DNA from: Glandiceps talaboti
Taxonomy: Eukaryota > Hemichordata > Enteropneusta > Spengelidae
Direction of reading: 5' to 3'
NCBI RefSeq assembly: GCF_964340395.1
Contig: NC_135552.1
Coordinates: 25,097,181 to 25,137,180, forward strand
Length of the DNA: 40,000 bases
In this document: piece after piece, positions 24,031 through 36,927 of the stretch
How the letters are laid out: the number at the start of each line of letters is the position of its first letter
How positions within the stretch are numbered: the stretch's first letter is position 1
The notes under the pieces: model-generated
The model's input: the letters and a program-made list of their open reading frames with translations, nothing else
Databases searched by the model: none
Told to the model about the DNA's origin: nothing
Made by a program: the position numbers and the translations under genes

Positions 24031-24056
24031 TTGTTGTTGTTTGTGTTGTTGTTGTT

Positions 24057-24087
<31 letters not shown>

Positions 24088-24102
24088 TTGTTGTTGTTGT
24101 TA
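24001..24102. repeat. (GT)n followed by (GTT)n microsatellites
   Basis: A GT tract at about 24003-24030 runs into an interrupted GTT tract to about 24102. It lies 350 bp upstream of the forkhead gene start. Confidence 0.95.
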
Positions 24103-24452
24103 TTGTTTCAAAGTTTAGAACCAGTTCATTGCGAGGAAAAGCTTCCATATTGTAGGCCCTATTTGTCTGATTTTCAAGAGCAGTACGCGTATGTTTGTTA
24201 CGCACATTGCTCAGTGGAACATTGCATTACGTCACCAAATCGTAAAGCTTATTAGCACAAATAGAACTTTATGTAGCCAATCACAACGCAGTAAGGACTT
24301 TTGAGAGTGTTCAAACGCATCACATGTTCGAAGTACTTCTCCACATTAAACGAACATGCAGGACTGGGAAAACTTTTAATTCTCCTACCGTTTTAAATCA
24401 TTAGTCTAAATATTAACAACAATTCATAGTGAACTGAAATTGCATCAAAGCG

Positions 24453-27400
24453 ATGGATAAAATTCCGAAGAGTGGCCAGAACAATCAGACAAACTCAGAC
24501 CACATCGAAATCAGAAACAAGACGTCGAAGACATCGGTTGGGCAAGCAGAGGATACTGACGATGAAATGAGAAAGGTATGACAACGTATAGTTCGAAGAC
24601 ATTAAATAAGATATGGTTACCTTTGTCCATCTATATAGACTAAATTTATGCTGTTGAACTTTAAAAAATAACTGTAGATGACTTTTTGTACATCTCCAAG
24701 CTTAAGGATGTAAATTAACTTTACATTAAAATTATGTCTTGTACATGAGACGATTAATTAGATACAACATTAAATTTACAAGGTAGTCTTTCATATGTTA
24801 TATATTCATGTGTAATCTGTATCATTCATATATTACGATATAAAATTGTATTATTTTTTTATTCTGGGTTGCTGTTATTCATATACAACAAATGACGTGC
24901 TGTTTTTTTCCTTGGGAAGACAAAAGGAATGATCGGTTGTTGAACAGAATACATGCTTCAGAGTTTCTCATTCCAATTTGCACAAACATTCTACGAGTTC
25001 TTTAAAGACGCGCGCGCATCAAAGAACATCGTCGAAGTCGCTCCATTCTCGTTATTCTCCCGCGGAAAAATATGCGATGTTCCTTTCTCTTTGTCTTGTA
25101 CTTTTGTAGCGTACTACTACTACTCTACACTTACGTAAGGGGGCACTTGTTCCTTTCGGACAAGTATCGAAGACTAGTTTTCTTTATTTTTTGAAAATTA
25201 CAATGTACAACATACATGTAATTAAAGAAAGTGCGTGACGAGGTAGCGAGAACGTCAATAACATGGGTGGATTTGACCACTAACTTATCAACAACGTACA
25301 CCTAGCCTCAATAGAGACGAACGTTTCACTAACGATAAACTTATATATGTAATTTGTGTGATGCATCCTTGATGTGATTTGCAACAACTCACATAAATTC
25401 GAATGTGATAAAAGTTTTCAATCTAAAGCACTCGTTTGTGGGGCTAAGTAGCTCAGCGGCTGCATGGTTCTTACTTTTTCATATACTATATAACAATATC
25501 GAATGTATATTTCTGATAATATATACAAATAGGACACTAGAGATGGAACTACCGAAAGACAGCCACCAAATAGTCAGCATAAAGTGGTAGGGAGTGAAAT
25601 GATCAACAAGCCTAATGCTGAGAAGAGCCTACGACGAGACATATTCATTTCTGGTGAAGATCTTTCAGCTCAACCTAAGTCTTGTTCTGACAAATTTAAA
25701 CATGCTGCATTTTCAACGTTACACACTAAAGATAGCGTTGGTTCTGTGCCAGGACCAAGTGGTATGCATACTGGAAACAAACATAATTCCCCAGGTACCT
25801 CCTCCACAGGTTTTTATTCTCCGATGTATTGCTCAAATACAGCATCAGCTGAGACAGTTCAAAGAAGCAACCCTGCCGAACATGTAGACAAACCAAGAAC
25901 AAGTGTAAGTCTTAATGAATTCAATATATGTTACAATGTGCAAGGAGCCCGCATTCCAATAATGATTTTTACTGAAGCACAATACAGTGACCAACCTGTT
26001 TCGCCAGAATCTGATTTCTGCGAGTCTTCAGAAACGGAGAGTGCAGACGAAAATATCTCTATCAGTGACAGCAGTTCAACAGGTGAAAAACCGGAAGAAG
26101 AGGGAGTTATTGGTGAAAAGCAAGAAGAAAATGGAGTTCATATTTGTGGCAGGTTTGCGATGAAAACTCTGAAGCCAGAGGAAGAAGCACTCTATAAAAA
26201 CCCAAGGTTTATAAGTTCTCTTCAAAGGTTGCTGAGTAACAGAAATGTGCCAAAATACGTTTGCAGACATGATCTACAGGAAAGCAAGAAAGAGCAGCCT
26301 GAGGATGAAAGAGTTGCCAATGAGTCACCAATCTCCGAGGAAGAAGGTCAACCAGGTCCAAGCTCAAATGATAGGCCACCAACAGGGACATTTAACGTTA
26401 CCTTGTGTAACGGTACACGTGATAATGATGCCCGAAACATCAATGAAGAGAGTGCATCCTCGAGGAGAATACAAAGTGGATGGATACTTGAACTCCATAA
26501 TGACATTGAGGAATTTGAGTCTTACTTTGTCTGTGACCACATACTGCCACGACACAACACACACTGTTGTGTGGAAACTAAGCTTTTCAACAGTACCAGC
26601 GATGGTCGGACAATGACACGGCTACTGGAAGTAATACGAACAAATTCTCCAAGAATTCGAGTGATTACATCCAAAGCAACTGAAAACACCTTGCCAATGG
26701 AACCAAAACTCACTTTCGATACTCAAACTTTCAAGACTGGTGATAATGATGCCAATGGCAACTTTTCGATGCCTCATAAACAAACTTCTTCACGCCTACA
26801 GGTGTGGAGAATTCCGCTCATGGAAATGTGTAAGAAATTGCTGACTGTAAAACAAGGACTTATCCTCATAGTGAACATTCCGGTTACATGTGAAAGATGT
26901 AGGAAAACACACAAACCTCTACAGATGCAGTTCCAAGGACAAAGTAACATCAAGGTCATTGTGCCGGTTAGTAACCAGATATTACGTGAACATCGTATGA
27001 CTCTCCAGCCTGTCAGTTCTGGGCAGATGCAAGATCTTACTGGGGAAATCCATCGACATACAAGTGACCATTCAAAAACTATGGGGATGCCGCCTTCATC
27101 AAGTAACGCCAACGTTCCTACACAAGCAGGTGTTAACAGGAAAGGAGATGATGTAACTTACACAAGACACCATGATACAAGTGGTGCACACAGCAAGCCA
27201 TCTGTTAAAAATGTAGTGAATCAAACTATCCACACCAAAGATGACCACCAAACAGTATCATCTGCTTTGAGACAAACTCAAATGGATAATTCTTCAAAAT
27301 CACAATGTTATGATACCACAAATCAACACCTTCAAAATAGTAATGGAAAGAAAGTATGTTATCCTCCAAACATCCAAACAGGACAACATTCTCTAAATGC

Positions 27401-30400
27401 TGTCTTAGCACAGCTATATACCACGAACATCAACCCAGTACAAGAGGTGAATAAAATGCCTCCACCAAATAGCACAATAATCCAATTCGACAACAGTGGC
27501 AAGGCACAAATACGAAACTACAACCTTTCTCTAGCCCCAAGGAATCAACCGCACCAACTTATAGTTCTGCCAAATCCAGCTCAAGTCGCCAATTCTCAAG
27601 TTTTGATGCCTCAAGGTCTAGGGATACAAAGACCGAGAACTACTCTACCTGATAGACACAAACCTAGAGCATACAGATCACCTATCTGTTCACAATTTCA
27701 ACAACCATCGAAGAAATTAGTTACAATATGTTCACGACCTCACACTGCAGATGTTGTTCAGAAAAGTTCACAAAACGTGATCAACGAACACATCAATGAA
27801 GTCAAGAGTTGTTCTGATACAGGTCAAACACAAACATCTCCAGTTACTCTGCCATCTAACACCGATGTAGCAAAGGGTATTCCGGTAGCCAAGGCAAGTG
27901 TCAATGAAATCATCTTAGAGGGTACACATGCAGAGAGAGCAGCTGGACACTTCAGGAATGTAGCACACCATCACCCTTCAATCAAACCCAAGGGTCATAT
28001 ACATCATGGTGAGACGTCAAAGCTACAAAATAACTCTCTAGTGACAGGGTCAACACCAGCGGGTATAATTGGTCACTCTCTGCAGTCGATTCCTGCTAAT
28101 ACCAGCGCTACAAAACCTCTGCCAATCAAAATTGTAAATGTGTTCTCTCTTAATGAGAGTTCACGGAAATTGCTGACGCATGATGGCCAAACCAAAATGT
28201 CCATTGTAAAGCAATCACAAGGAAAGAGAGATTTTGAAGAACAGGAAGGGAATAAAGACAAGAATGATACACAATTATTGGCAAAGGGAAATCAACAGGA
28301 AAGTGCAGTTTGCTGTGAAAGCATACAATCCAGTTTTCAGTGTCAAAAAACAAAGGGCAAACTCTCCGACTGTTCTGATCAACCAGAGTCTGGGATGGTT
28401 ACTATAACTAGAAACCAACCCATGATGGGTAAAGGTGTGGAAAACATACCAGAGGAGAAAGATTGTGGAAGGGAAAATAACTTTGAGTTTAATGCGACAA
28501 AAGACCAGTGGCCAACAGATGGCAGAAGAGTAGAAGAGGTATCACATCAAAGAAACAAAGTCGTATTTGCAGAAGGAAAAGATGAGGATAAACAAGAGGC
28601 AGGTAACATATTTGATCCAAGTAAACATCTTTTACCTGGATCTATGGTGAAAATCAACCAGATAAGTAAAATGAAGGCGGGTACTTCAAAGCCCAAACCC
28701 ACCCACATTATGACTATTAAGGGCAAACCACGTGGAATGAAGGTATTGGTCTGTGAGTCCATTTCAGAAGAAAGAATTAGTAAAAGTGATGTCGATAATT
28801 TAGAGACAACGAATGATGATCAAGATAGACAACTTGTAGTTGTTCAACCAGTAAACAAGAATTCAAAGCAAAATACATATCAAGTATTGACTGGCGAAAC
28901 AGAAGATGGAAGTATGCAATTGATAACAACAAAAGACAAACAAATTCCAAGATCAGTTGACTGCAAGAAGAGGAAGGAAGCAAAGGCGGTAGACACATAC
29001 AGAGGAAAATCACAAAATATTGGTGACGACATCGGCTCTGTACTGAAGTATGACAACTCATCAGAAACTACACATTCAAAAGAAGAACAAAGACCAGAGA
29101 AAAATATAACGACAGAATCTAGCAGGATAAAGACTACAGATATAGAAAAACCAGAAAAGTGGGCCATTCCATATAGCAAACCCCATGGTACAGTAATACA
29201 GAAAAGTCCATGTAGGAATCAATCAAAGGAAAGCAACACAGCTGAAGAACAAGAAAATTTGGGAAACGAAAAACTGGGAAACAATGAAAGGAAAGATAAT
29301 TGTAAAATGACTAAAGATAGATGTATGCAACATACTAAGAAGGAGAGACTTGGACTATTTGCCACTTTTGCACTAGAATTAAATCAACCATCAAAGACAG
29401 GATCGGATGTACCTTTGGTAAAGAATGGACAGAAAGATAAAGAAATCAGCAAAGATGGTGAAAAGAACATTAAACAAAACAATGTTGATGACAAAGACGA
29501 GAGTTACACCGATGGGAATAAAAGTAGACCAGATGAGAGTTTGAATGTGGGTACGATGGATAACAAAAATCGACTGAATTGTGCAAACTCTCCAGCGGGA
29601 ACACCCAAAGCAATATTGACCACAAATTGCCCAAAGAAGGGAAATGTTGCATTATCCAACCAAGAAGAAAATCGTCAGATAAACAGCATTACAACAGATT
29701 CCAAAATAGACATTCAAAGGCGAATGTCTTCACCTAAAAAACACAAAGATATCCATCAATTAGATGCTCAGGGAGGAACTTCATCACCAGGCAACCATGA
29801 AGGAAGGTCTACAACAAAGTCTAAAAAACAAGCTGATGCCAAAGAGAGACACTCTGCATCATACTCTAGAGAAAAGAGCTTAAAGCATCATGACAGCAAG
29901 AACGCCATAGCATTTGAGAGCAACCTTTTTAGAAATCAAAAGGAGCGACGTAACTGTGCTATTTCTGGTGCACATTCATGCAAAGACAAAACACCACAGA
30001 TGGGTTCTCACAAAAATGGGAAACGAGAAAAGAAAGATTCACCAAGGCAATCACATATACTTGTCTGTCACCAACCAGATGGATATATGATAAATCAAGA
30101 TAACAAAGGCCCTACCCAAGAAAACGATAGTTTAGATACATATTTAGCTACATCAACGCATAAGAAATACCCTGGTTTCACTGTGAAACCAAAACAAGGT
30201 CGCACAGATAGGCAAACTTGGCATGGTCCATCAACGTCAATTAAAAGCAAAGATGATATTGCCAATAGGTCGAGTGAAAGGGAGACAAAAGACAAGTTGG
30301 AAAGACAACCTCAAAAGAGCAGCCTCAAGAAGTTTACTCCAGATGACAATGGTGGAAGGAAAAAGCAGGTTACATTTGCTCCACTTCCAATTAATGTTGA

Positions 30401-31210
30401 AAAGTGGAGTGACACGAGGAACAGAAAGACAGATTCCCAACGAAAGGTTCAAAGTAGCGATGTTGCAAGACAAAACGTAAATACTCAGGCAGCAGAAAGC
30501 AGGAGAAATGACAGATCTCCATGGGAAGGAAGTTTATATCATACGACACACATGACGACCAATCAAATTCCAGTGTACAATTACGGTTTTCCACAACACA
30601 CACAGGACCAATGGCTGGTTCATCAAGGTTATGTCCCCAATTATAACTGGAATTACATCCAACAGAACCCACCAGCATCAAACTTCGAGTACAATCAACC
30701 TGCCCAGGCAGAGAGCGTAACTCAAAACAACTATCAATACGTTCAACCTTGGCAAGGACATAACCCACAATTTCAGTATTATTATGGCCATGAAGGACAG
30801 ACAGCACATGGCTGGAGTGACCAACAACTAGAAGCAGCTATCAACAAATTTACTAAGGATGAGGCCAACAAGGAACTGGCACAAACAGATACAACTTCTC
30901 TACAAACAACAAGTGCTCCTCGAGAATCTGATAACCACAGCAGAAGTGTAGGACATGGGAGTCTTCCAAAGTTTGTCACGCAGCCTGATGGCGTTGTTCA
31001 TCAAAGACCAACTCTACTGTATTCAGAACTGATTGCTGAGGCACTGTGTGATAGCAAGAATGGGATGTTGACAATGCATCAAATTGTCCAAGCCATACAG
31101 TAAGTGAAGTGAAGTGAAGTGAAGTGAAGCCCTGTGTGTTGTATATATTGCGTGTCTATGTTTGTTTGTTTGTTTGTTTGTTTGTTTGTTTGTTTGTTTG
31201 TTTGTGTATG

Positions 31211-31251
<41 letters not shown>

Positions 31252-31372
31252 GCCTGTCCCTCCCTTCTAGCTGTTGTCTCTGTCTATCTCTCCCTTTCTC
31301 TCTTTGTATGTCTGTCTCCATATCTGTCCCCCTGTCTCCGTCTATCTCCGTCAGTCTTCCTGTCTCTCTGTT

Positions 31373-31417
<45 letters not shown>

Positions 31418-31486
31418 GTCTCTGTCTCTCCCTGTGTGTGTGTCTGTCTCACTCACTCACTCACTCACTCTCTCTCTCTCTCCCTC

Positions 31487-31559
<73 letters not shown>

Positions 31560-32953
31560 CTCCCCCCCCCCAAGAACACTCATAACCATCATGATGTTGA
31601 TACATATAAACATATTTATTTCTTGTTTACTTAAATTGACATCGAGTAAACATAGCATAGCACACATTACAGCTCATGTTGAAAATCGATGTTTGGGATT
31701 AGTTAACATCATGTGTGAATTACCCTCTTTATCAAATATCCCATTGTCTTTCAGGAGACGTCACCCTTACTTTGCATTCATCGAGCCAAGAGACTACTGG
31801 AAGGTATGCATGTCTATCACGTGCCCCTAAATGTGTGTTCGTGTTGACCAGTGAATCAAGAAACTTAAATTATATGTATCTATCAACAATAAATATTTAA
31901 TGGTGGTGGTGTATAAATCTTACATGAGTAAGCTTACGATGCAAAACGTTAAATTCAAAGCATTGATTATCATTTAAAACATATATATATTATTATATGG
32001 AAAATGCATTATAAAGATATTCTTTGCCAGAATCATATCAATTTTTTAAATCAATTTTTTGTCATGAAACATCTTTTTACAGGCTGACATATGGCAAAAT
32101 TTGCGTACCCAAAAGTTCAAGAAAGTAAGTGATTCTGAATCACCACCTAGTTTAGAAAGTCATAGTCTATGGACCATTGGTAGGAATGCATCGAGTAACT
32201 TCAGTAATAATGCAGTACGTAGCATGATTCACCAGTTTGAGAGAGATAGGAATGAAGGCAGGTTAGCTGAACGAGCTGATAGGATACATCGAGTCAGAAC
32301 AACTGCAGGACCAAGCAGACAAAATGAAACTGACAAGAAAGATGCCGACATATCAGCAGGTAATAGTATACGTACGTAATAGGAGATACTTCATAAGCTC
32401 TCCTATTCAATTTGAATGATATCAAGCTTATTTGCCAACGTGTAAGAATAACATCTTTTTCCAAGAGGGAATGTTGAATGAATAATATTTAAGTAAATAA
32501 CGGTTGTGGAACCAGTTACAAACCATCTACTCTGCATGAGAAATTAAATTGAATTATTGAGGAATATTAAGTGTCAATAAAAATGATAGAAAGTATAGTA
32601 CAGCAGTCGTTAAATCACCGACTTCTATTTTCCATCCAGGTCCGAGTTCACCATCGGCATTACAGGGACATCGTCTGGCTTTTCAAAAATCACCACTCAC
32701 TGAACGCCCTGAGAGGTAAGCTCCAACAATGCATTTTATGATGAGTATTAGGAGAGACATTGATGAAAGGAGTGTGTGAGCCATGCACAAAAGTCCTCAT
32801 CATGCCAAAATTAACGTATTTATTAAAATTCTGTTCAACTTTGGTATATATGAAGATACTTGTACAGCATGCAATTGTAAAGTATTGTGATGCTTGCCTA
32901 ACACCGGCACAAGACATGACATTGATGTGGTATTACTCTGTGTATGTGCGTGC

Positions 32954-33038
<85 letters not shown>

Positions 33039-35946
33039 GACCATATAATAAAGAGATTAAAATATATATGAGCGATAGCTTCGCAAAACCAATTTATTAA
33101 TTATTTACTTATTTACAAATGAATGAATATAAGAAAGGATTGAAGTCGGGGAATGGATGGATGGATCGATGGATGGATGGATGGGTGGATGGATGGATGG
33201 ATGGATGGATGGATGATGGGTGGGTGGGTGGGTGGGTGGATGGATGGATGGATGGATGGATGGATGGATGGATGGATGATGGATGGATGGGTGGGTGGGT
33301 GGGTGGATGGATGGATGGATGATGGATGATGGATGGATAGATGGGTGGATGGATGGATGGATGGATGGATGGATGATGGATGGATGGATGGATGGATGAG
33401 TGGATGGATGGATGGATGGATGGATGGGTGGGTGGGTGGGTGGATGAAATGCTTACCTTTCCCTTCCCTATTTGTAGGAGAGTATCATTGCAATGTAAAC
33501 AGACGCCGCCTCGACGATCAATCCCTGCATTACTGACAGGAATGGAGGAACTTGTTCACTCAATTTTGGTATGTTGCACGTACCTTAACTTGCACACAAA
33601 AAGTTTCATTTTTCTATTCAGTGTTTAACACAATGCTTTTGGGGGCGGGGCAACTACAATAAGATTTCACATAACTAGATTTTCCACTCAGGATATTTTG
33701 GGGGTATTAAATATAGTGCCCCCCCTCCCCATCTTGGATATAGATACACGAACAAACTAATTAGACCAACGAATTTAGTTTAGTTATCTATATATGTATA
33801 TTTATTTATTTATTTATTCATTCATTCATTCATTCATTCATTCATTCATTCATTCATTCATTCATTCATTCATTTACTTATTTATTATTTATTTATTTAT
33901 TTATACAAACAAACATACATACATGTAGTTACAAAAGTGTTGTTTTCATTCAAACATTCACAGAATCCTCCGTCCTATCGACCACCAAAGCCAGTGACTC
34001 TCACTGTAGAGACACCAGAAGAGAATTTGTCTAAGATTCCGAACATGATGGACAAAGCAAGAGCAGATTTCATGAATTCGGTTGAATGGCATAGTAGGGA
34101 CTATGGTGAAATCACCACTCCATCTCCTGATAAGAGAAAATCATCAAAAACTACTCCCGGATCAAGTGATAAGAAACAGAGAAAGGCATTGACACCGGAA
34201 GGGCAATTGAGATGCTTTAAAGGCAATACAAAGTCTGGGAGACAAGAGAATGTTGGTAAAATTGATAGGGAAGGTGAAGAGGTGGATGGGACGACGAATG
34301 AAACTGCAACCACCAGTAATGGCGCCAGTTGTATTCAATCACCTGCCGTAAACAGTAGCAGCGAAGGTGAAAAATCTCCTGCATACAAAGCTCAGCTGCC
34401 ATTATCAGATGACAGTACTAGTGATATTTCTTTGGATAACCAACTTGCTCTGAGTTCAGATGATAATTTTGGATTGGTGAAAGTATCTCCTCCGAAATCA
34501 AAAACAACTTTCAAACGAAGGCTTTCTTTCAATGTGATAAAAAAGAAAGAAAGGCCATACACCAGTCACTTGAAAAGGCAAACACAATCTTTGAAAACGG
34601 GTGAGAGATTGACAAGGAAAGGGAAACGTAAACTTGGAGGGAAAACAACACCTCCGCAAAGAGGAATGCGGAGAGGGCGAAGGGGAAAGCGAAAGTCATT
34701 TGCCAGCAAGGAGTTGGATGAGGAAAATGACGACTATTCAGATATGTGTAGAGCAGAGCCAGACCTACGTAGTGATGGAAAACCAAAACGTCGAGCAACA
34801 ATGGCATCCCTAACAGCACGATTCTGGGAAGACATGTATCAGGAAAGCCTAAAGAAGTCCCAAGCAGTTACTTCACCCTTGATCCAAAGGGCTTACGTTC
34901 CACCAGAGTATGGGTACTTGTCTTACTCTTCGATTGAATGGCAGAGGCAGGCAGCTGACAAGGCTGGTGTCAGTTCAGATGAAAAGAAATACATGGTCCA
35001 AGAATGGGAGAAGGCAAAGCAAAGTACAAACGAAATGCTAGGGAGTGCTGAGAAGGAAAATATTAAGAAGAGAAAAGAACGAACGTTGAAGACGATTGTG
35101 AAAAATGAGGATAGCAATGATACTGATACTGATAATTATAGTGATGACGATTATGACAGTGATTATGTTCAACCAAGTGACTACAGTGATTTTTGGGAAG
35201 AAGAGGAGGGAGAGAAAGAAGGGGAGGGAGGTGTGTTGGACGAAGAGGAACACGAGATGTCATGGTGGAATGGTCCTGAAAAAGAAATTGGCAGTCAGTC
35301 CTGTGACCAACTCGAGTTGAAGGGTGAAAACCAATGTAATACTGACATCAGCCATGCTGAGAAAAGTTCACCTTGCGTTCACGATGATGGCAATTCGCCC
35401 TCACATGAATCACATAGTAGTCTACATCGACAAAATACAAACGACGAAGATGAGGATATGAGTACTGATGAAACAAGGTTGGTTGCTGAATCTCCAAGGT
35501 CTGACGACTCGATAGTATACAGTGAAACTGGTGACACTGCATTCCTTGAATTCTCCTTACAGGATGAGAGTAGTATAATTGATACATCTCAAATCCTATA
35601 CTTTGCTAAATCCCCAGACATGATGCCATCCGATATTGTGACGGTAGAAGTTGAAACGGAACCTCATGTTGAATTGACCAATGAGCATACAAGATTAGCA
35701 ACAGAATTACCAACATGCGATTACTCAAACACATTCACTTATGATGAAGTGGAAGATCATGAAACAGAAAAGACCAATAGAACAGATGTAATGGGTCATT
35801 CTGATGAAACGAATCTCCAAGGAGACAACAGTAGTGGTGGTGGTGGTGGTGGTGGTGGTGGTGGTGGTGGTGGTGATGATGATGATGATGATAGTAGTGA
35901 TTATGACGTTACACATGAAGACTGGCGATGTGATTATAATTACTAA
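24453..35946 (+). CDS. Giant protein with a divergent forkhead (winged-helix) domain, 7 exons
   Basis: Exons: 24453-24575, 25533-31099, 31755-31803, 32083-32359, 32640-32715, 33478-33568, 33964-35946. Every junction has standard GT-AG borders and matching phase; total 8166 nt, 2721 residues. A forkhead-like domain is assembled across exons 2-4 at about residues 1866-1945: [40 protein letters not shown] and SHSLWTI follow the helix order and the closing W-T strand of forkhead proteins. The recognition helix deviates strongly: WKNSIRHNLS of typical members reads [10 protein letters not shown]. The remaining sequence is mostly low-complexity, Lys/Gln/Ser-rich and probably disordered. Exceptions are a more ordered stretch at 26450-26970 with a CERC pair, and a basic block near 34510-34700 ([27 protein letters not shown]) that looks like nuclear localisation. 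The C-terminus has 13 Gly and then Asp repeats. Likely nuclear; partner and target unknown. I do not recognise an orthologue. Confidence 0.8.
31101..31129 (+). repeat. Pentanucleotide (GTGAA)n spanning a splice donor
   Basis: Five units directly follow the exon 2 donor of the forkhead gene (ACA/GTAAGTGAAGTGAA). The donor hexamer itself grades into the repeat. Confidence 0.85.
31160..31570. repeat. Compound (TTTG)n, (CTGT)n, (CT)n simple-repeat block
   Basis: TTTG units (to about 31205) are followed by several CTGT/TCTG arrays, a CACT patch (31450-31468), CT runs, and a C9-10 run ending near 31571. They fill most of forkhead-gene intron 2. Repetitive Cys-Leu-Ser-Val frames here are not genes. 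Confidence 0.95.
32942..33034. repeat. (GT)n microsatellite
   Basis: About 45 dinucleotide units in intron 5 of the forkhead gene. Confidence 0.97.
33154..33446. repeat. (GGAT)n / (GGTG)n minisatellite-like array
   Basis: About 290 bp of GGAT units alternating with GGTG patches and GATGATGG interruptions in a higher-order pattern. It ends about 30 bp before the exon 6 acceptor of the forkhead gene. Trp-Met-Asp-Gly frames across it are artefacts. Confidence 0.95.
33800..33905. repeat. (TTTA)n-(TTCA)n-(TTTA)n microsatellite
   Basis: A symmetric compound tetranucleotide array in the last intron of the forkhead gene. Confidence 0.95.
35835..35890 (+). repeat. Coding (GGT)n(GAT)n: polyGly-polyAsp tract
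   Basis: In-frame trinucleotide repeats in the last exon of the forkhead gene give 13 Gly followed by 6 Asp, 18 codons before the stop. Likely length-polymorphic. Confidence 0.95.
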
Positions 35947-36316
35947 ATGGGCTCCGTCTTCTTACTGACTGAGTCCAGACCATAGGGTACATGGCTTTGT
36001 CTGGCAACTTTCGGAAACACAGTCCGTGGTCTTGCACAGAACGAGTCTTTAACATAGTTACAGTAATCTAATGGGCGGTGTCAGTAAATACCTTTACCCC
36101 CTCTACGACACAGGCAGCTTTAATGAAATCGAACTTTCAATTTGTATACAGATATCAGAACCTTAGAAAATGCACCACTGTAGCGGTCTGTCTGTAATAG
36201 TTTTGTTCCTAATATAACTTTCCTTAGTTTATATGTTTTGTCTTTTTTGTAGAAATAACGATTTCAATGTAATATTTCGATTTTTATTTATCTAATGGAC
36301 AAAATTAATGGAACAA

Positions 36317-36322
36317 AATAAA
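36317..36322 (+). terminator. Polyadenylation signal of the forkhead gene
   Basis: AATAAA about 370 bases after the stop codon at 35946, followed by GT/T-rich sequence. Confidence 0.55.
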
Positions 36323-36921
36323 GTTCCTAGTCAACATCATTTCGTACATTTTCTCTTCTTAAGAACAAATATTGTGATGTCTAAAATGGTTTGAATTTGA
36401 AGCGTTTTTCACAATCAAATCAGCACTGACAAACAAGAATGTCCAAGTTAAAATTGTTTATATGATAATCAACTGATGTGACAAATGGCTTATGGTTATC
36501 TTAAATCGCCGATAGGTCTTACTACAGTTGCAAGCACTATAAATTCTCAAATGAATTTTGATATATCTGTAGCCTGTTTACAGTTCTAGTGGTACTCCAT
36601 TATCTCTCATACACAACACTAAATCATAATTACCAACATTTTCATGTTCTCAACACAAGCATGATATGAGAGATATATAGTGTATCATTAAAAGCACCAT
36701 AAATTGGCTATGACTGATGACGATCCATTTTTGAGACACGTTCTTTGTACAATATATATTACATATATATTGTACTATATTACTTTGTAATATATCCATT
36801 GTAATGAATATATCAAGTTTGTATGACACACACTCTGAGTAAACTCATAGGTGTCACTATGTATGAAAGTACTGCATCTATACATCAATCAAAGGAGACT
36901 GTGGTTAAAGAATCACATTTC

Positions 36922-36927
36922 TTTATT
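36922..36927 (-). terminator. Candidate polyadenylation signal of the thiolase gene
   Basis: AATAAA on the minus strand, about 1.1 kb after the thiolase stop codon. Other weaker hexamers closer to the stop were not excluded. Confidence 0.35.

Larger units (their letters stand above)
22614..24452. other. Divergent intergenic/promoter region between TEX14 and the forkhead gene
   Basis: This stretch separates two head-to-head genes and should hold both promoters. It contains a foldback element (22901-23113), a possible orphan minus-strand exon (23136-23312) and GT/GTT microsatellites (24001-24102). I saw no convincing TATA-positioned promoter. Confidence 0.5.

Noticed and set aside
25440-25512. 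tRNA-like start (GGGGCTAAGTAGCTCAGCGG)
   Set aside because: The A-box-like sequence is not followed by a T-arm or acceptor match, so no cloverleaf can be drawn.
31134-31830. Cys-Leu-Ser-Val repetitive frames up to 222 codons
   Set aside because: They translate the CTGT/CT simple repeats in an intron; only the 49-nt stretch 31755-31803 is a real exon.
33100-33450. CRISPR-like regular array
   Set aside because: The repeats are contiguous tetranucleotides without spacers, and the window is eukaryotic.
33119-33536. Trp-Met-Asp-Gly repetitive frames
   Set aside because: They translate the GGAT array; only 33478-33568 is exonic, in the frame set by its neighbours.
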